Assembly (NCBI GenBank): GCA_022072055.1
Contig: JAJVIK010000001.1
Span: 186,001-250,000 of the forward strand
Source: a bacterium
GTDB lineage: Bacteria; Hinthialibacterota; Hinthialibacteria; OLB16
Length of the DNA: 64,000 bases
Direction: 5' to 3'
Shown here: positions 53,170 through 61,113 of the stretch, in pieces
Numbering within the stretch: position 1 is the stretch's first letter
Layout of the letters: each line of letters starts with the position of its first letter
Position numbers and translations under genes: made by a program
The notes under the pieces: model-generated
What the model was told of the DNA's origin: nothing
The model's database searches: none
Seen by the model: only the letters and a program-made list of their open reading frames with translations

Positions 53170-53290
53170 ACGCTTTTTTGGTTAAGATTGTGTTCAAGTC
53201 GCCGCATACCTACCGCAAAATCGTCCCCTCTCACCCCCGCCAGGCGTTTGGGTGTAGAATACCGCTTGCCATGACAGGTGGGCGAACCTC

Positions 53291-53776
53291 ATGCAACTCA
53301 CTCTACGCGCTGATTATTCCCTGAGGGTCCTCCTGTACCTCGCGGTCCACCCCGGAAGGCTTGTGCCGACCTCGGAGATCGCCGCGGCGTACGGGATTTC
53401 AAACAACCATCTGGTCAAGGTGGTGCTCTTGCTCTCCCATGAGGGCTATATCCGCTCACATCGAGGGCGCCTGGGAGGGAATGAGCTCGCGCTCGATCCC
53501 GAGGCGATCAATCTCGGCGAGGTGCTCCGCAGGGTGGAGCCGGATTTCAAGGTTGTCGAATGCTTTGATGAAGGGACCAACACTTGCCCGATTCTGCCGG
53601 TGTGCGGCCTCAAGGTCGCGCTGGCGAAGGCGGTTGAAGCCTTCCTCCAGGTGGTGGACCGTTACACCCTGGCGGATGTCACCCGCCCCGAAACTCGACC
53701 GGCCCTGGCGGCGCACTTCCTTCCGCTCCCCAACGGACCAGGCCACCACCATGTGACCCACATGGCCGCCAAGTAG
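53291..53776 (+). CDS. Rrf2-family regulator, NsrR-like iron-sulfur sensor
   Basis: A 161-residue Rrf2-family winged-helix regulator. The N-terminal QLTLRADYSLRVLLYLA, SNNHLVKVVLLLSHEGYIRSHRGRLGG recognition region and the C-terminal helix KAVEAFLQVVDRYTLADV match NsrR closely. Three Cys residues at 91, 99 and 105 lie where NsrR has its [Fe-S] ligands, although E. coli NsrR has 91, 96 and 102: an extra three residues lie between the first two. NsrR represses nitric-oxide stress genes and releases DNA when NO attacks the cluster. AGGTGGG precedes the ATG. Its targets are not adjacent (no hmp, norB or hcp in the window). It is divergent from the 588-residue exoprotein gene. Could equally be a non-NO Rrf2 regulator. 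Confidence 0.85.
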   Translation: MQLTLRADYSLRVLLYLAVHPGRLVPTSEIAAAYGISNNHLVKVVLLLSHEGYIRSHRGRLGGNELALDPEAINLGEVLRRVEPDFKVVECFDEGTNTCPILPVCGLKVALAKAVEAFLQVVDRYTLADVTRPETRPALAAHFLPLPNGPGHHHVTHMAAK

Positions 53777-53797
53777 GGGCCATGCCATCGGGAGTCC

Positions 53798-55210
53798 CTA
53801 CGCGAAGAGATCCCTCACCGGCTTCCCAAGGGCATCCCGAGTGACATAGAACGGGCGCTTCTCAACCTCGTAGGCCAGCGCCGGAGAGATCCCCATCGCG
53901 GTGTACATGGTGGCGTGTAGATCCTCAATCGTGACTGGTTTGTCGAGAATCTTGCAGGGGCGCTCCTCGGCGGTCTCGCCGTACAGGAATCCTTTCTTCA
54001 CCCCGCCGCCGAACATCAACACCGAACCGGCATCCGTGAAGTGACGGTGCATGCCGTAATGCTTCAGCTCGGTCATGATCGCCGGGACCTCGACCTGATT
54101 CTTGACCGGATTGTCGGGCTTGCCCTCGACCAGCATGTCGCGACTGAATTCGCTCGCCAGAACGATCAATGTCCGATCGAGCAATCCACGCTCCTCCAGG
54201 TCGAGGACCAATTGGGCGATGGGGGCATCGATGAGCTGCTTCATGTCCACGAGGCGGGTGTGGCCGTTCTCGTGGGTGTCCCACATCTTGAACGGCTCAT
54301 ACTCCGAGGTGACCTCGATGAACCGGGCGCCGACCTCCACCAGTCGGCGCGCGAGCAGGCACCCCAGCCCGAAACGACCGGTGTTGTAAACATCGAACTT
54401 CTCTTTCGGTTCAAGCGCGAGGTCGAAAGCCTTGGAGGCGGGGGAGCTCAGCAAGCGGTGGGCGTTGTCCATCGATCGGACCAACGATTCCTTCTGGAAG
54501 TCGCCGCCGAATTCGCCGATGGGACTGGCCTCCGCCAGGCGCTTATAGAACTTGTGGCGGTTTTCGAACCGGCTCGGAGTCATCCCCTCCGGGGGGCGGA
54601 CGCTGCGCACATCATCGGGATACGGAACCAGGAAAGGACCATATTCGCTGCCGAGAAACCCGGCCTGATGGAAGGCCTTCAGCTCCTCCCCTTCCCCCAC
54701 ATCCAAACGCTGTCCGATGTCGATGAAGGCCGGGACATCCGGATTGAGCGGCCCGAGGGTCCGCGCGATCACCGCGCCGATGTGCGGGGCGGCCACGGTC
54801 TGCGGGGGAGCATAACCGGTGTGCCACTGGTATTGGTGACGGGAATGCAAGATGAAGCCGAGGTCCCCCGCTTGGTAAGTCCGCACCAGGGTCGCTCGGT
54901 CGATCACCTTGGCGATCTTCTCCAGCCCCTCGGAAAGCTTGATGTTGTCCACAACGGTGTCGATGGCGGGGAAGGTGGAGAGAACCGCGTTGGCCTCCAG
55001 ACCGGACTCGAAGGGGGTGTGGCGCTTGGGGTCGAAGGTCTCGGTGTGGGCCATGCCTCCCCCCATCCACAGGACAATCAAAGTGTCCGCGGTGGCCTTC
55101 GGATTGGAAGGCGCGGCAATCGCCCTCGGAAACCCAGCGCCCAAAGCCCCCAAAGTGGCCGCGCTCGCGCTCTTAAGGAAGTCTCTGCGACTCCAGCCTA
55201 TACGCTTCAT
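53798..55210 (-). CDS. Tat-exported DUF1501 protein
   Basis: A 470-residue DUF1501 protein with a twin-arginine signal (WSRRDFLKSASAATLGALGAG). ATG 55210 has GAGGAAAG before it; an in-frame start at 55225 is less likely. DUF1501 proteins have an alkaline-phosphatase/sulfatase-like core and are typically exported. Motifs: LWMGGGMAHTETFDPK near the start, WDTHENGHTRLVDM (about 305), and VLASEFSRD. The gene follows the DUF1549/DUF1553 gene on the same strand with a 79-bp gap, the usual Planctomycete-type pair. Their biochemical role is not established; often assumed to handle glycans or sulfated substrates outside the cell. Confidence 0.92.
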   Translation of the reverse strand: MKRIGWSRRDFLKSASAATLGALGAGFPRAIAAPSNPKATADTLIVLWMGGGMAHTETFDPKRHTPFESGLEANAVLSTFPAIDTVVDNIKLSEGLEKIAKVIDRATLVRTYQAGDLGFILHSRHQYQWHTGYAPPQTVAAPHIGAVIARTLGPLNPDVPAFIDIGQRLDVGEGEELKAFHQAGFLGSEYGPFLVPYPDDVRSVRPPEGMTPSRFENRHKFYKRLAEASPIGEFGGDFQKESLVRSMDNAHRLLSSPASKAFDLALEPKEKFDVYNTGRFGLGCLLARRLVEVGARFIEVTSEYEPFKMWDTHENGHTRLVDMKQLIDAPIAQLVLDLEERGLLDRTLIVLASEFSRDMLVEGKPDNPVKNQVEVPAIMTELKHYGMHRHFTDAGSVLMFGGGVKKGFLYGETAEERPCKILDKPVTIEDLHATMYTAMGISPALAYEVEKRPFYVTRDALGKPVRDLFA

Positions 55211-55289
55211 GTTGCTTTCCTCCAACCGCCAGTTCTTGAAGGGTCGCGGCGCGATCGTAACGGTCGCGCGACTTCTCGTCCCCGCACCG

Positions 55290-57230
55290 TTAATAGATTA
55301 ACTGAAACTCCGGCAGCATCGCCACCGCCCAGAGGAGGTCTTGCACACCCTCTTCCTTGGCTTGTTCGCCGAGGAGCTCCGAAGCCAAGGCCCACTCCTC
55401 GGGTGTCGGTTCACGTCCGAGGGCCGACCGGAAGACGTGCCGGGTGATCTCCTCCGGGGTGGCCGAGCCGCTCGCGAGCAGCTCGGCCGCTCCCTGCTTG
55501 AGGATTTCCGAAAGGGTCTGTCCATTGGTGAGTTCAAGAATCTCCAAGGTGGTGGCCAGCGAGGCTCTATGGGTGACCACCTGCTCCCGGTTGGGGCGTC
55601 CCATGGCCACCGCGAGCGGATCGGCCTTGAGGTGCCAGGCGCGCACTCGCCCGGGCGCGCTGGGGTCCTCCGAGACCTGAATGTCCGTGGCGGGAGTCGC
55701 GGGCCAAACATCCACCACAGCCGCCAGGGCATCCCGGAACTGCTCGGAGGACAGGCGGCGAACAGCCGGTCCTTCGAAGACATAGTCCTGCTGGTGGAGC
55801 AGGTCGAGACTGACCGAGGGGAGCTGATAGGCGCGGGATGTCAGCATCAGGCGGATGGCGTGCTTGAGATCGTACCCGCTTTCCGCGAGGTCCACGGCCA
55901 ACCAGTCCAGAAGGTCCGGGTGCCACGGATCGTTGTCCATTTCATCCACCGGCTCCACCAGGCCGCGCCCATGGAAGCGGGTCCAGAGACGATTCACAAT
56001 GGTGCGGGTGAGACGACCGTTCTTTTCACTGGTCAGGATTTCGGCCAGGCGCGCCAAGCGGATCTCCCGGCCGGCATCCGCCGGAATGGACCCTAGTTCG
56101 GAGTACAGAAACTTCGCGGTGGCGGTGGCTCCGGTGGCGGTGTCGCAGCGGAAGATCCCCAATGGCTTGGGCGCGAATGCGCTGGCCAGATTGTAAGCGT
56201 CCTCCAGCTTCCAATTGCTGATGAAGCTATCGTGGCAAGAGGCGCATTTCAGATTGATGCCGAGGAACACCTGGGAAACATTCTGCGCGGCCTGCATTTC
56301 CGGGGTCTGGCTCGAGTTGACCACCCCGCGCCACACAATCCCCTTGATGAACCCCTCGGAGCCGGTTACCGGATGAATCAGTTGCGCGACAAACTCATCA
56401 TAGGGGAGATTGGACTTAAGGGCCTGGTACAGCCAGGCGGAAATCTGCTTCCGGCCGCCATCGATATAACCGGTTCCGGCGAAATCATTCCGGAGAGCAT
56501 CGTTCCAGAAGCTCATCCAGTGCTCGGCGTAGGCCTGGTTCCTCTCCAGGAGGGAATCGACCAGCTTGTCACGTTTGTTCGGGTCGGGGTCGCGGAGGAA
56601 GGCCTCAAGCTCCTCCGGCGTGGGCAAGAGACCGGTCACATCGAGATAGACCCGTCGGGCGAACACGCGATCCGAAACCGGCTCCCTGGGCTGGACATCG
56701 TGGCTTTCAAAATAGGGTTCCAGGAAGCGGTCAATCGGGTTGGTGGAACCGCGCGCCTCGGCGACCGGAATCTCCGGGCGATGAGGAGAAAGGGGGGCCT
56801 CCTTGAAGCGGCCAAAAGAGAAACCCTCCTCCCATTCGAGACCCTGGTCGATCCAAGCGCGCAGCAGCCCGACCTTTTCCGGGGTGAGACGCTCCCCATC
56901 CGGGGGCATGACCTCATCCTTCTCCACACCGGCCACCAGGCGGATCAATCGGCTGGACTGGCTCTTGCCGATCTCCAGGACCGGACCATTCTCCCCCCCG
57001 GCGAGCAAGGTTTCGCGCGAATCGATCTTGAAACCTCCGCGCGCCTTGCCGCGACCGTGGCACTGAACGCAACTCCGGTTCAGGATCGGTTTGATCTCCT
57101 TGTCAAAGGAGACTGTGTGAGTCGCCGCCGCGGGGACTTCGGTGATCGCGGAGGCTTGGCCCTCTTCCGCGCGAGCGGAAATCGGATAAGAAAGCAGTCC
57201 AAAAACGATGAAAAGAAATAAGCGCGCCAT
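55290..57230 (-). CDS. Planctomycete-type cytochrome c with DUF1549 and DUF1553
   Basis: A 646-residue exported protein. Signal peptide MARLFLFIVFGLLSYPISARA from ATG 57230 (a GTG at 57251 is also in frame). The N-terminal PSCyt1-type heme segment has Cys54-x-x-Cys57-His58 (CVQCHG) with MPPDGERL as the distal Met region, followed by DUF1549 with a second motif CASCHD in LKCASCHDSFISNW and the DUF1553 segment with RTIVNRLWTRFHGRGLVEPVDEMD. It is expected to bind heme c in the cell envelope and to act with the DUF1501 partner. Very common in Planctomycetes and Verrucomicrobia, also seen in related uncultured lineages. Function unknown, perhaps electron transfer or oxidative substrate handling. 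Confidence 0.92.
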   Translation of the reverse strand: MARLFLFIVFGLLSYPISARAEEGQASAITEVPAAATHTVSFDKEIKPILNRSCVQCHGRGKARGGFKIDSRETLLAGGENGPVLEIGKSQSSRLIRLVAGVEKDEVMPPDGERLTPEKVGLLRAWIDQGLEWEEGFSFGRFKEAPLSPHRPEIPVAEARGSTNPIDRFLEPYFESHDVQPREPVSDRVFARRVYLDVTGLLPTPEELEAFLRDPDPNKRDKLVDSLLERNQAYAEHWMSFWNDALRNDFAGTGYIDGGRKQISAWLYQALKSNLPYDEFVAQLIHPVTGSEGFIKGIVWRGVVNSSQTPEMQAAQNVSQVFLGINLKCASCHDSFISNWKLEDAYNLASAFAPKPLGIFRCDTATGATATAKFLYSELGSIPADAGREIRLARLAEILTSEKNGRLTRTIVNRLWTRFHGRGLVEPVDEMDNDPWHPDLLDWLAVDLAESGYDLKHAIRLMLTSRAYQLPSVSLDLLHQQDYVFEGPAVRRLSSEQFRDALAAVVDVWPATPATDIQVSEDPSAPGRVRAWHLKADPLAVAMGRPNREQVVTHRASLATTLEILELTNGQTLSEILKQGAAELLASGSATPEEITRHVFRSALGREPTPEEWALASELLGEQAKEEGVQDLLWAVAMLPEFQLIY

Positions 57231-57423
57231 CTGAGAAAGATACACCTCCACCCCCAGCGGTAGCCCTGATTCTAATCCCAGGGAAAGAGGCTTTTCAATA
57301 GGAGATTTCCGGATTCTTGGGGCGGGAATTCTTAAACCCTCACCCCTCCAAACCCGCTCTCCGCGGGCGGCTGAGAGCTTGAGTTGGAATGCGCATGCGC
57401 ATCCTTCAGACTGTGGGACCGCA

Positions 57424-58398
57424 ATGAACCCAAGTCCGACGGGCGAATGGCTCCTCGTTCACAACCCGCGTTCCCGTCGTGGGGCCAGGGTCGCGTCCGA
57501 GGTCCGAGGATTTCTCGAGCGCCAGCCTCCGGCCACCGCGCCACGCCCGCGCTGGCTTACACTCGAGGAACTTCCCGAAACCGGAGTGGCCCCCGAGCGA
57601 GTCCTGGCCCTCGGCGGAGATGGAACCATCAACGCGGTCTTGAATTGGCTGTGGAGAAACAACTTGGAGGCCCCACTGGCGATTGTTCCCGCCGGAACCG
57701 GGAACAACCTCGCGAAGGGGCTGGGTGTTCCCCTGGAGATCCAGGCCTCCCTCAAGCTCGCGCTTTGCGGAGCGCGCCTCTGTCGCTTGGATGCCGGGGT
57801 GATCCGGGACGGAAGGTCCGGCTGGTCCACGGTGACCGTGCAGTCATTGTGTTTTGGATTTCCCGCCCACATCTCCGCCCGCTTTGATCGGATGCGACGG
57901 AATCCCCTGACACGGCCGCTCTTGACCCTCCTTGGAGACACGGCCTATCGCTTGCTGGCGGCCTTGGGTTTGGAGGGACAGAAACGCATGGAAAGGAAGG
58001 GCAGGCACTTGCTTGAATCCAAGCTGCGAATCGACGGCGAAGCCCTCGCGGAAACCGTCCTTGCGCTCTTTGTCGGCAATGAGCGCTCCCTGGGGGGGAG
58101 CTTCATTCCTTGCCCGCTGGCCCTTCCCGATGATGGGAAGCTCGACCTCTGCCTGGTGCGCGCCGGAACCGGGGCGAACTACTGGCGCCTTTTCGCGGAG
58201 GTGGTGAGGGGCGCGCATTTGGCTAATGTAGGGGTGGTCCGTTATATCCAGTTCGAGAAACGGCTCGACCTCGAGTTTTCCTCTCCTACTCCCGTGCTTG
58301 TGGATGGCGATATCCGGGAAACCAGCGACCGTTTCGGGATCGAGGTCCTGCCGAGAAGGTTCCCCGTGGTGGTTCCGGAGGGAAACGGGGCGGGCTGA
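57424..58398 (+). CDS. Diacylglycerol kinase-like lipid kinase
   Basis: A 324-residue protein of the DAGK_cat family (YegS/DgkB-like lipid kinases). Motifs: LVHNPRSRRG near the start, ALGGDGTINAVLNWL (62-76) with the GGDGT nucleotide motif, VPAGTGNNLAKGLG (88-101), and a late DGKLDLCLVRAGT with the substrate/Mg region. Such enzymes phosphorylate diacylglycerol, sphingoid or polyprenyl-like lipids with ATP. Start ATG 57424 follows GTGGGA; an upstream TTG at 57379 adds no family sequence. It stands alone between the PSCyt gene and the alpha/beta hydrolase, both on the other strand. Lipid substrate unknown. Confidence 0.9.
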   Translation: MNPSPTGEWLLVHNPRSRRGARVASEVRGFLERQPPATAPRPRWLTLEELPETGVAPERVLALGGDGTINAVLNWLWRNNLEAPLAIVPAGTGNNLAKGLGVPLEIQASLKLALCGARLCRLDAGVIRDGRSGWSTVTVQSLCFGFPAHISARFDRMRRNPLTRPLLTLLGDTAYRLLAALGLEGQKRMERKGRHLLESKLRIDGEALAETVLALFVGNERSLGGSFIPCPLALPDDGKLDLCLVRAGTGANYWRLFAEVVRGAHLANVGVVRYIQFEKRLDLEFSSPTPVLVDGDIRETSDRFGIEVLPRRFPVVVPEGNGAG

Positions 58399-58412
58399 GG
58401 TCCTGGAGTGTC

Positions 58413-59258
58413 TTACCTCGATTTTCCGAGAAACTCGATCACTGTTCGCGTGTACACCTCGCCCAACGCGCTCCAGTCATCGTTGTGCCCCCCGGCCTTG
58501 AGGATCAGGAGGTTCTTGGGATCGCGCGCGGCTGCGTGCAGCTCCCGGCTCATCCGGGAGGGGACAATCTCATCCTTCTCGCAATGGATCAGCAACAGCG
58601 GGGTGGGCGAGATGCGCGCGACGAAATCGATGGGATCATGTCCGCCGGATATGGCGAACGAAAGAGGCCAGGCGAAGAGCCAGGTGATGGGGTTGCCGCG
58701 AAGCGCCGCGCGGGCCTCGGCGCGGTAAGCGGTGAAGGGGGCCGAGGCCACAACCGCGCGCGTGGATTGCGGCGCCTCACCGGCGGCGACAATCGCCAGA
58801 CAGGCCCCCAACGAGTGTCCCATCAGAAACGGTTTGCCCCACCTCGACTCCACGAATGCCAAGGCGGCGTGAGTGTCCGCCAAGGTGGACTTTCGAGTCG
58901 GCGTTCTCGGCGAGGAATCCCCATACCCCCGGTAGTCGAACAGGAGAACTCGGTATCCGAACTCGGGCAGGAAATCGACGAAGCCGACATGGTTTTCGAG
59001 GTTCCCCGCGTTGCCGTGGCAGAACACCACAGTCCCGCTTGCCTCCTCAACGAGCGGCTCGAGAACCCACGCCGAAATCCGCTCCTGCTCCACCGGGATG
59101 CGGATTTCGTCGACACGGTGGGTCGAGGCGATGGGCGGGATAGGATGCCCCCGCGTGGGCGCATAAAAGGCGCTATCCGCTCGGAGGAACACGATCAGAA
59201 CCAGGACAGTTGGAAGGATGGACCGAATCAGCCACCCACGCCGGATGGACTTCCACAT
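58413..59258 (-). CDS. Membrane-anchored alpha/beta hydrolase
   Basis: A 281-residue alpha/beta-hydrolase with an N-terminal membrane anchor (RSILPTVLVLIVFL). Oxyanion-type HGN at 81-83, nucleophile Ser149 in GHSLGA, Asp229 in EKDEIV and His258 in GGHND form the triad. Similar to BEM46/ABHD13-type serine hydrolases of unknown substrate. AAGGGG precedes the ATG. It starts 2 bp after the MalG-like permease stop and thus sits in the sugar ABC importer operon; possible roles are deacylation of sugars or signal modification. Coding and family are sure; substrate is not. Confidence 0.88.
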   Translation of the reverse strand: MWKSIRRGWLIRSILPTVLVLIVFLRADSAFYAPTRGHPIPPIASTHRVDEIRIPVEQERISAWVLEPLVEEASGTVVFCHGNAGNLENHVGFVDFLPEFGYRVLLFDYRGYGDSSPRTPTRKSTLADTHAALAFVESRWGKPFLMGHSLGACLAIVAAGEAPQSTRAVVASAPFTAYRAEARAALRGNPITWLFAWPLSFAISGGHDPIDFVARISPTPLLLIHCEKDEIVPSRMSRELHAAARDPKNLLILKAGGHNDDWSALGEVYTRTVIEFLGKSR

Positions 59259-59260
59259 TG

Positions 59261-60166
59261 TTACCCCTTGAGCGCTCCGAGGGTGATGCCTTGGGTCAGG
59301 TAGCGTTGAAGGAAAATGTAGACCACCAGGGTCGGTAGCATCACGATCACGAGTCCCGCGAACAGCAGCCCGAAGTCGCTCCGGTAATTGGCCTGGATCG
59401 ATACGGCGGCAAGCCCGAGCGGCAGCGTCTTGTACTTATCCGTGTTGATGAACACCAGCGCGAGGAAGTACTCGTTCCAAAGGCCGATGAAGTTGAAGAT
59501 CGCGGCGGTCACCACCCCGGGTTTGGCCAGGGGGAGCATGACCGTCCAAAACGCCCGGAACTCCCCACAACCATCGATGATTCCCGCTTCGTACAGCTCG
59601 GTCGGAAGGGTCCGGAAAAAAGAGGTCAGGATGAAGAGAGTGAAAGAGAGCGAGAGCGAGACATACAACAACACCAAGCCGGGATGGCTGTCCGCCAGGG
59701 ACACCTCGACATGGTTCTGTCCGAACCACGCGAAGAGCGGAGAGAGGGCGACCGTGAGGGCTTCCGACCAATCCTTGTACTGAAAGAACAACGGAACCAG
59801 GAGCAGTTGGACCGGAACCATCATCCCGGAGAGGAAGTACACCAGCAGCCAACGAAAGGTCCGCGAATGATAGCGCGCCAGGGCGTAAGCCGCGGGGCAG
59901 GCAATCGCGAGGAGCAGCGCGAGCGAGGAAGAGACCACGAGCACGCTGTTCAGGAAGTAGTCCTCGAAGTGGGACTTGACCCAAGCTTTCCGGTAGTTGG
60001 CGCCAAGCGATCCGGACCAATCCTCGGGCCAGCCGAAGGGCGCGCGGAAGATTTCCTCGGTGCTCCGCGCGGAGGTCACGATCACCCAGCCGAACGGGAG
60101 CACCACCGCCAGCAGCCAGGCGATCAGGCAGACATAAAGCAGGAACCGACCTCCGCTTGTGTCCAT
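59261..60166 (-). CDS. Sugar ABC transporter permease, MalG-like
   Basis: A 301-residue inner-membrane permease with six predicted helices of the carbohydrate-uptake CUT1 type. The EAA loop EAGIIDGCGEFRAFWTVMLPLAKP (about 191-214) contacts the ATPase. It pairs with the MalF-like permease next door (1-bp overlap) and the binding protein upstream. Import of a mono- or oligosaccharide is expected; substrate unknown. No ATPase gene is in the operon. Confidence 0.93.
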   Translation of the reverse strand: MDTSGGRFLLYVCLIAWLLAVVLPFGWVIVTSARSTEEIFRAPFGWPEDWSGSLGANYRKAWVKSHFEDYFLNSVLVVSSSLALLLAIACPAAYALARYHSRTFRWLLVYFLSGMMVPVQLLLVPLFFQYKDWSEALTVALSPLFAWFGQNHVEVSLADSHPGLVLLYVSLSLSFTLFILTSFFRTLPTELYEAGIIDGCGEFRAFWTVMLPLAKPGVVTAAIFNFIGLWNEYFLALVFINTDKYKTLPLGLAAVSIQANYRSDFGLLFAGLVIVMLPTLVVYIFLQRYLTQGITLGALKG

Positions 60167-61113
60167 CAGTACTCCAGCGCCTCCTTGCGGTACAGGCGAA
60201 GCGTGACCAGGGTGAAGAGCAAGACAGCCAGAAAGATCACCACCGCGATGGCGGCGCCATATCCGGCCTGGTACTCGTTAAAGATCTTGGAATACATCAG
60301 GGTGGCCAGGGTGTTCGAATCCGGGCGCGACTGCTGCTGTTCGATGACCCAGACCGCGTCAAAGACCTTAAGCCCGGCGATCAGGAGAAAAACCATGCCG
60401 GTCACCACCGTGTCCCAGATCAATGGCAAGGTGATGTGGAAGAACTGCAAGGTCGGCGAGGCCCCATCCACCCGCGCGGCGTCGTAGAGGGTCTCCGGAA
60501 CCGCCTGCATGGCGGCAAGAAACAGGAGCATGTAAAACCCCGTGGCGGTCCAAACGATCATCGGGATCAGCGACCAGGCGAGAATCTTGGAGTCGGTGAA
60601 CGCCACGGGAACCTTGAAAGTGGGTTCCGCGGCAAGACCCAGGGCTGTCAACCCACTGTTCAGCCACCCGAGAAGGGCGTTGAACACCCCAAATCCGCTC
60701 GTGCTGTAGAGCAACATCCAGAGGATCGAGACCGCCACCGCCGAGAGGATGTTGGGGAAGAAGAACGCCACGCGAAAGATCGAGGCGCCGCGAACCCGCG
60801 AGCGCATCGCGGAGGCAAAACACAGCGCGAGCGCGAGGATCAGCACCGCGGGACCGATCATCAGGATCAGGTTGTTTCGGATCGCCACCGGGAAGAGCTT
60901 GGCGGATTTGCCCGCCTCCGCAGAGAAACCGGCGACCATCTGTTGAAAATTCTCCAAACCGATGTAAACGGGGTCGGACAGGCCATCCCATCGGGTGAGC
61001 GCGAAGTAGAAGCCTTTCACCGCGGGCCAGGCCACCCAGAAGGTGAATAAGAGGAACGCGGGGGTGACCGCTGCGAGCGCGAAACGTCTTTGGTGGGCGC
61101 GATGGGGGCTCAC
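60166..61113 (-). CDS. Sugar ABC transporter permease, MalF-like
   Basis: A 315-residue permease with about six helices, CUT1 type. The EAA motif DAARVDGASPTLQFFHITLPLIWD (about 212-235) is present. It overlaps the substrate-binding-protein gene by four bases and the MalG-like gene by one, so the three are one operon. Forms a heterodimeric channel with the MalG-like protein. N-terminal YVALTRW-like segment is FYFALTRWDGLSDP, typical of UgpA/LacF homologues. Confidence 0.93.
   Translation of the reverse strand: MSPHRAHQRRFALAAVTPAFLLFTFWVAWPAVKGFYFALTRWDGLSDPVYIGLENFQQMVAGFSAEAGKSAKLFPVAIRNNLILMIGPAVLILALALCFASAMRSRVRGASIFRVAFFFPNILSAVAVSILWMLLYSTSGFGVFNALLGWLNSGLTALGLAAEPTFKVPVAFTDSKILAWSLIPMIVWTATGFYMLLFLAAMQAVPETLYDAARVDGASPTLQFFHITLPLIWDTVVTGMVFLLIAGLKVFDAVWVIEQQQSRPDSNTLATLMYSKIFNEYQAGYGAAIAVVIFLAVLLFTLVTLRLYRKEALEY

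Larger units (their letters stand above)
52901..53290. other. 390-bp gap: leader and regulatory region between divergent genes
   Basis: No gene, tRNA or repeat seen. It holds the leader of the 588-residue exoprotein (minus) and the promoter region of the NsrR-like gene (plus). Contains the hairpin GGCGGTC-ACC-GACCGCC (52938-52954) and a minus-strand promoter candidate (53141-53169). Confidence 0.5.
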
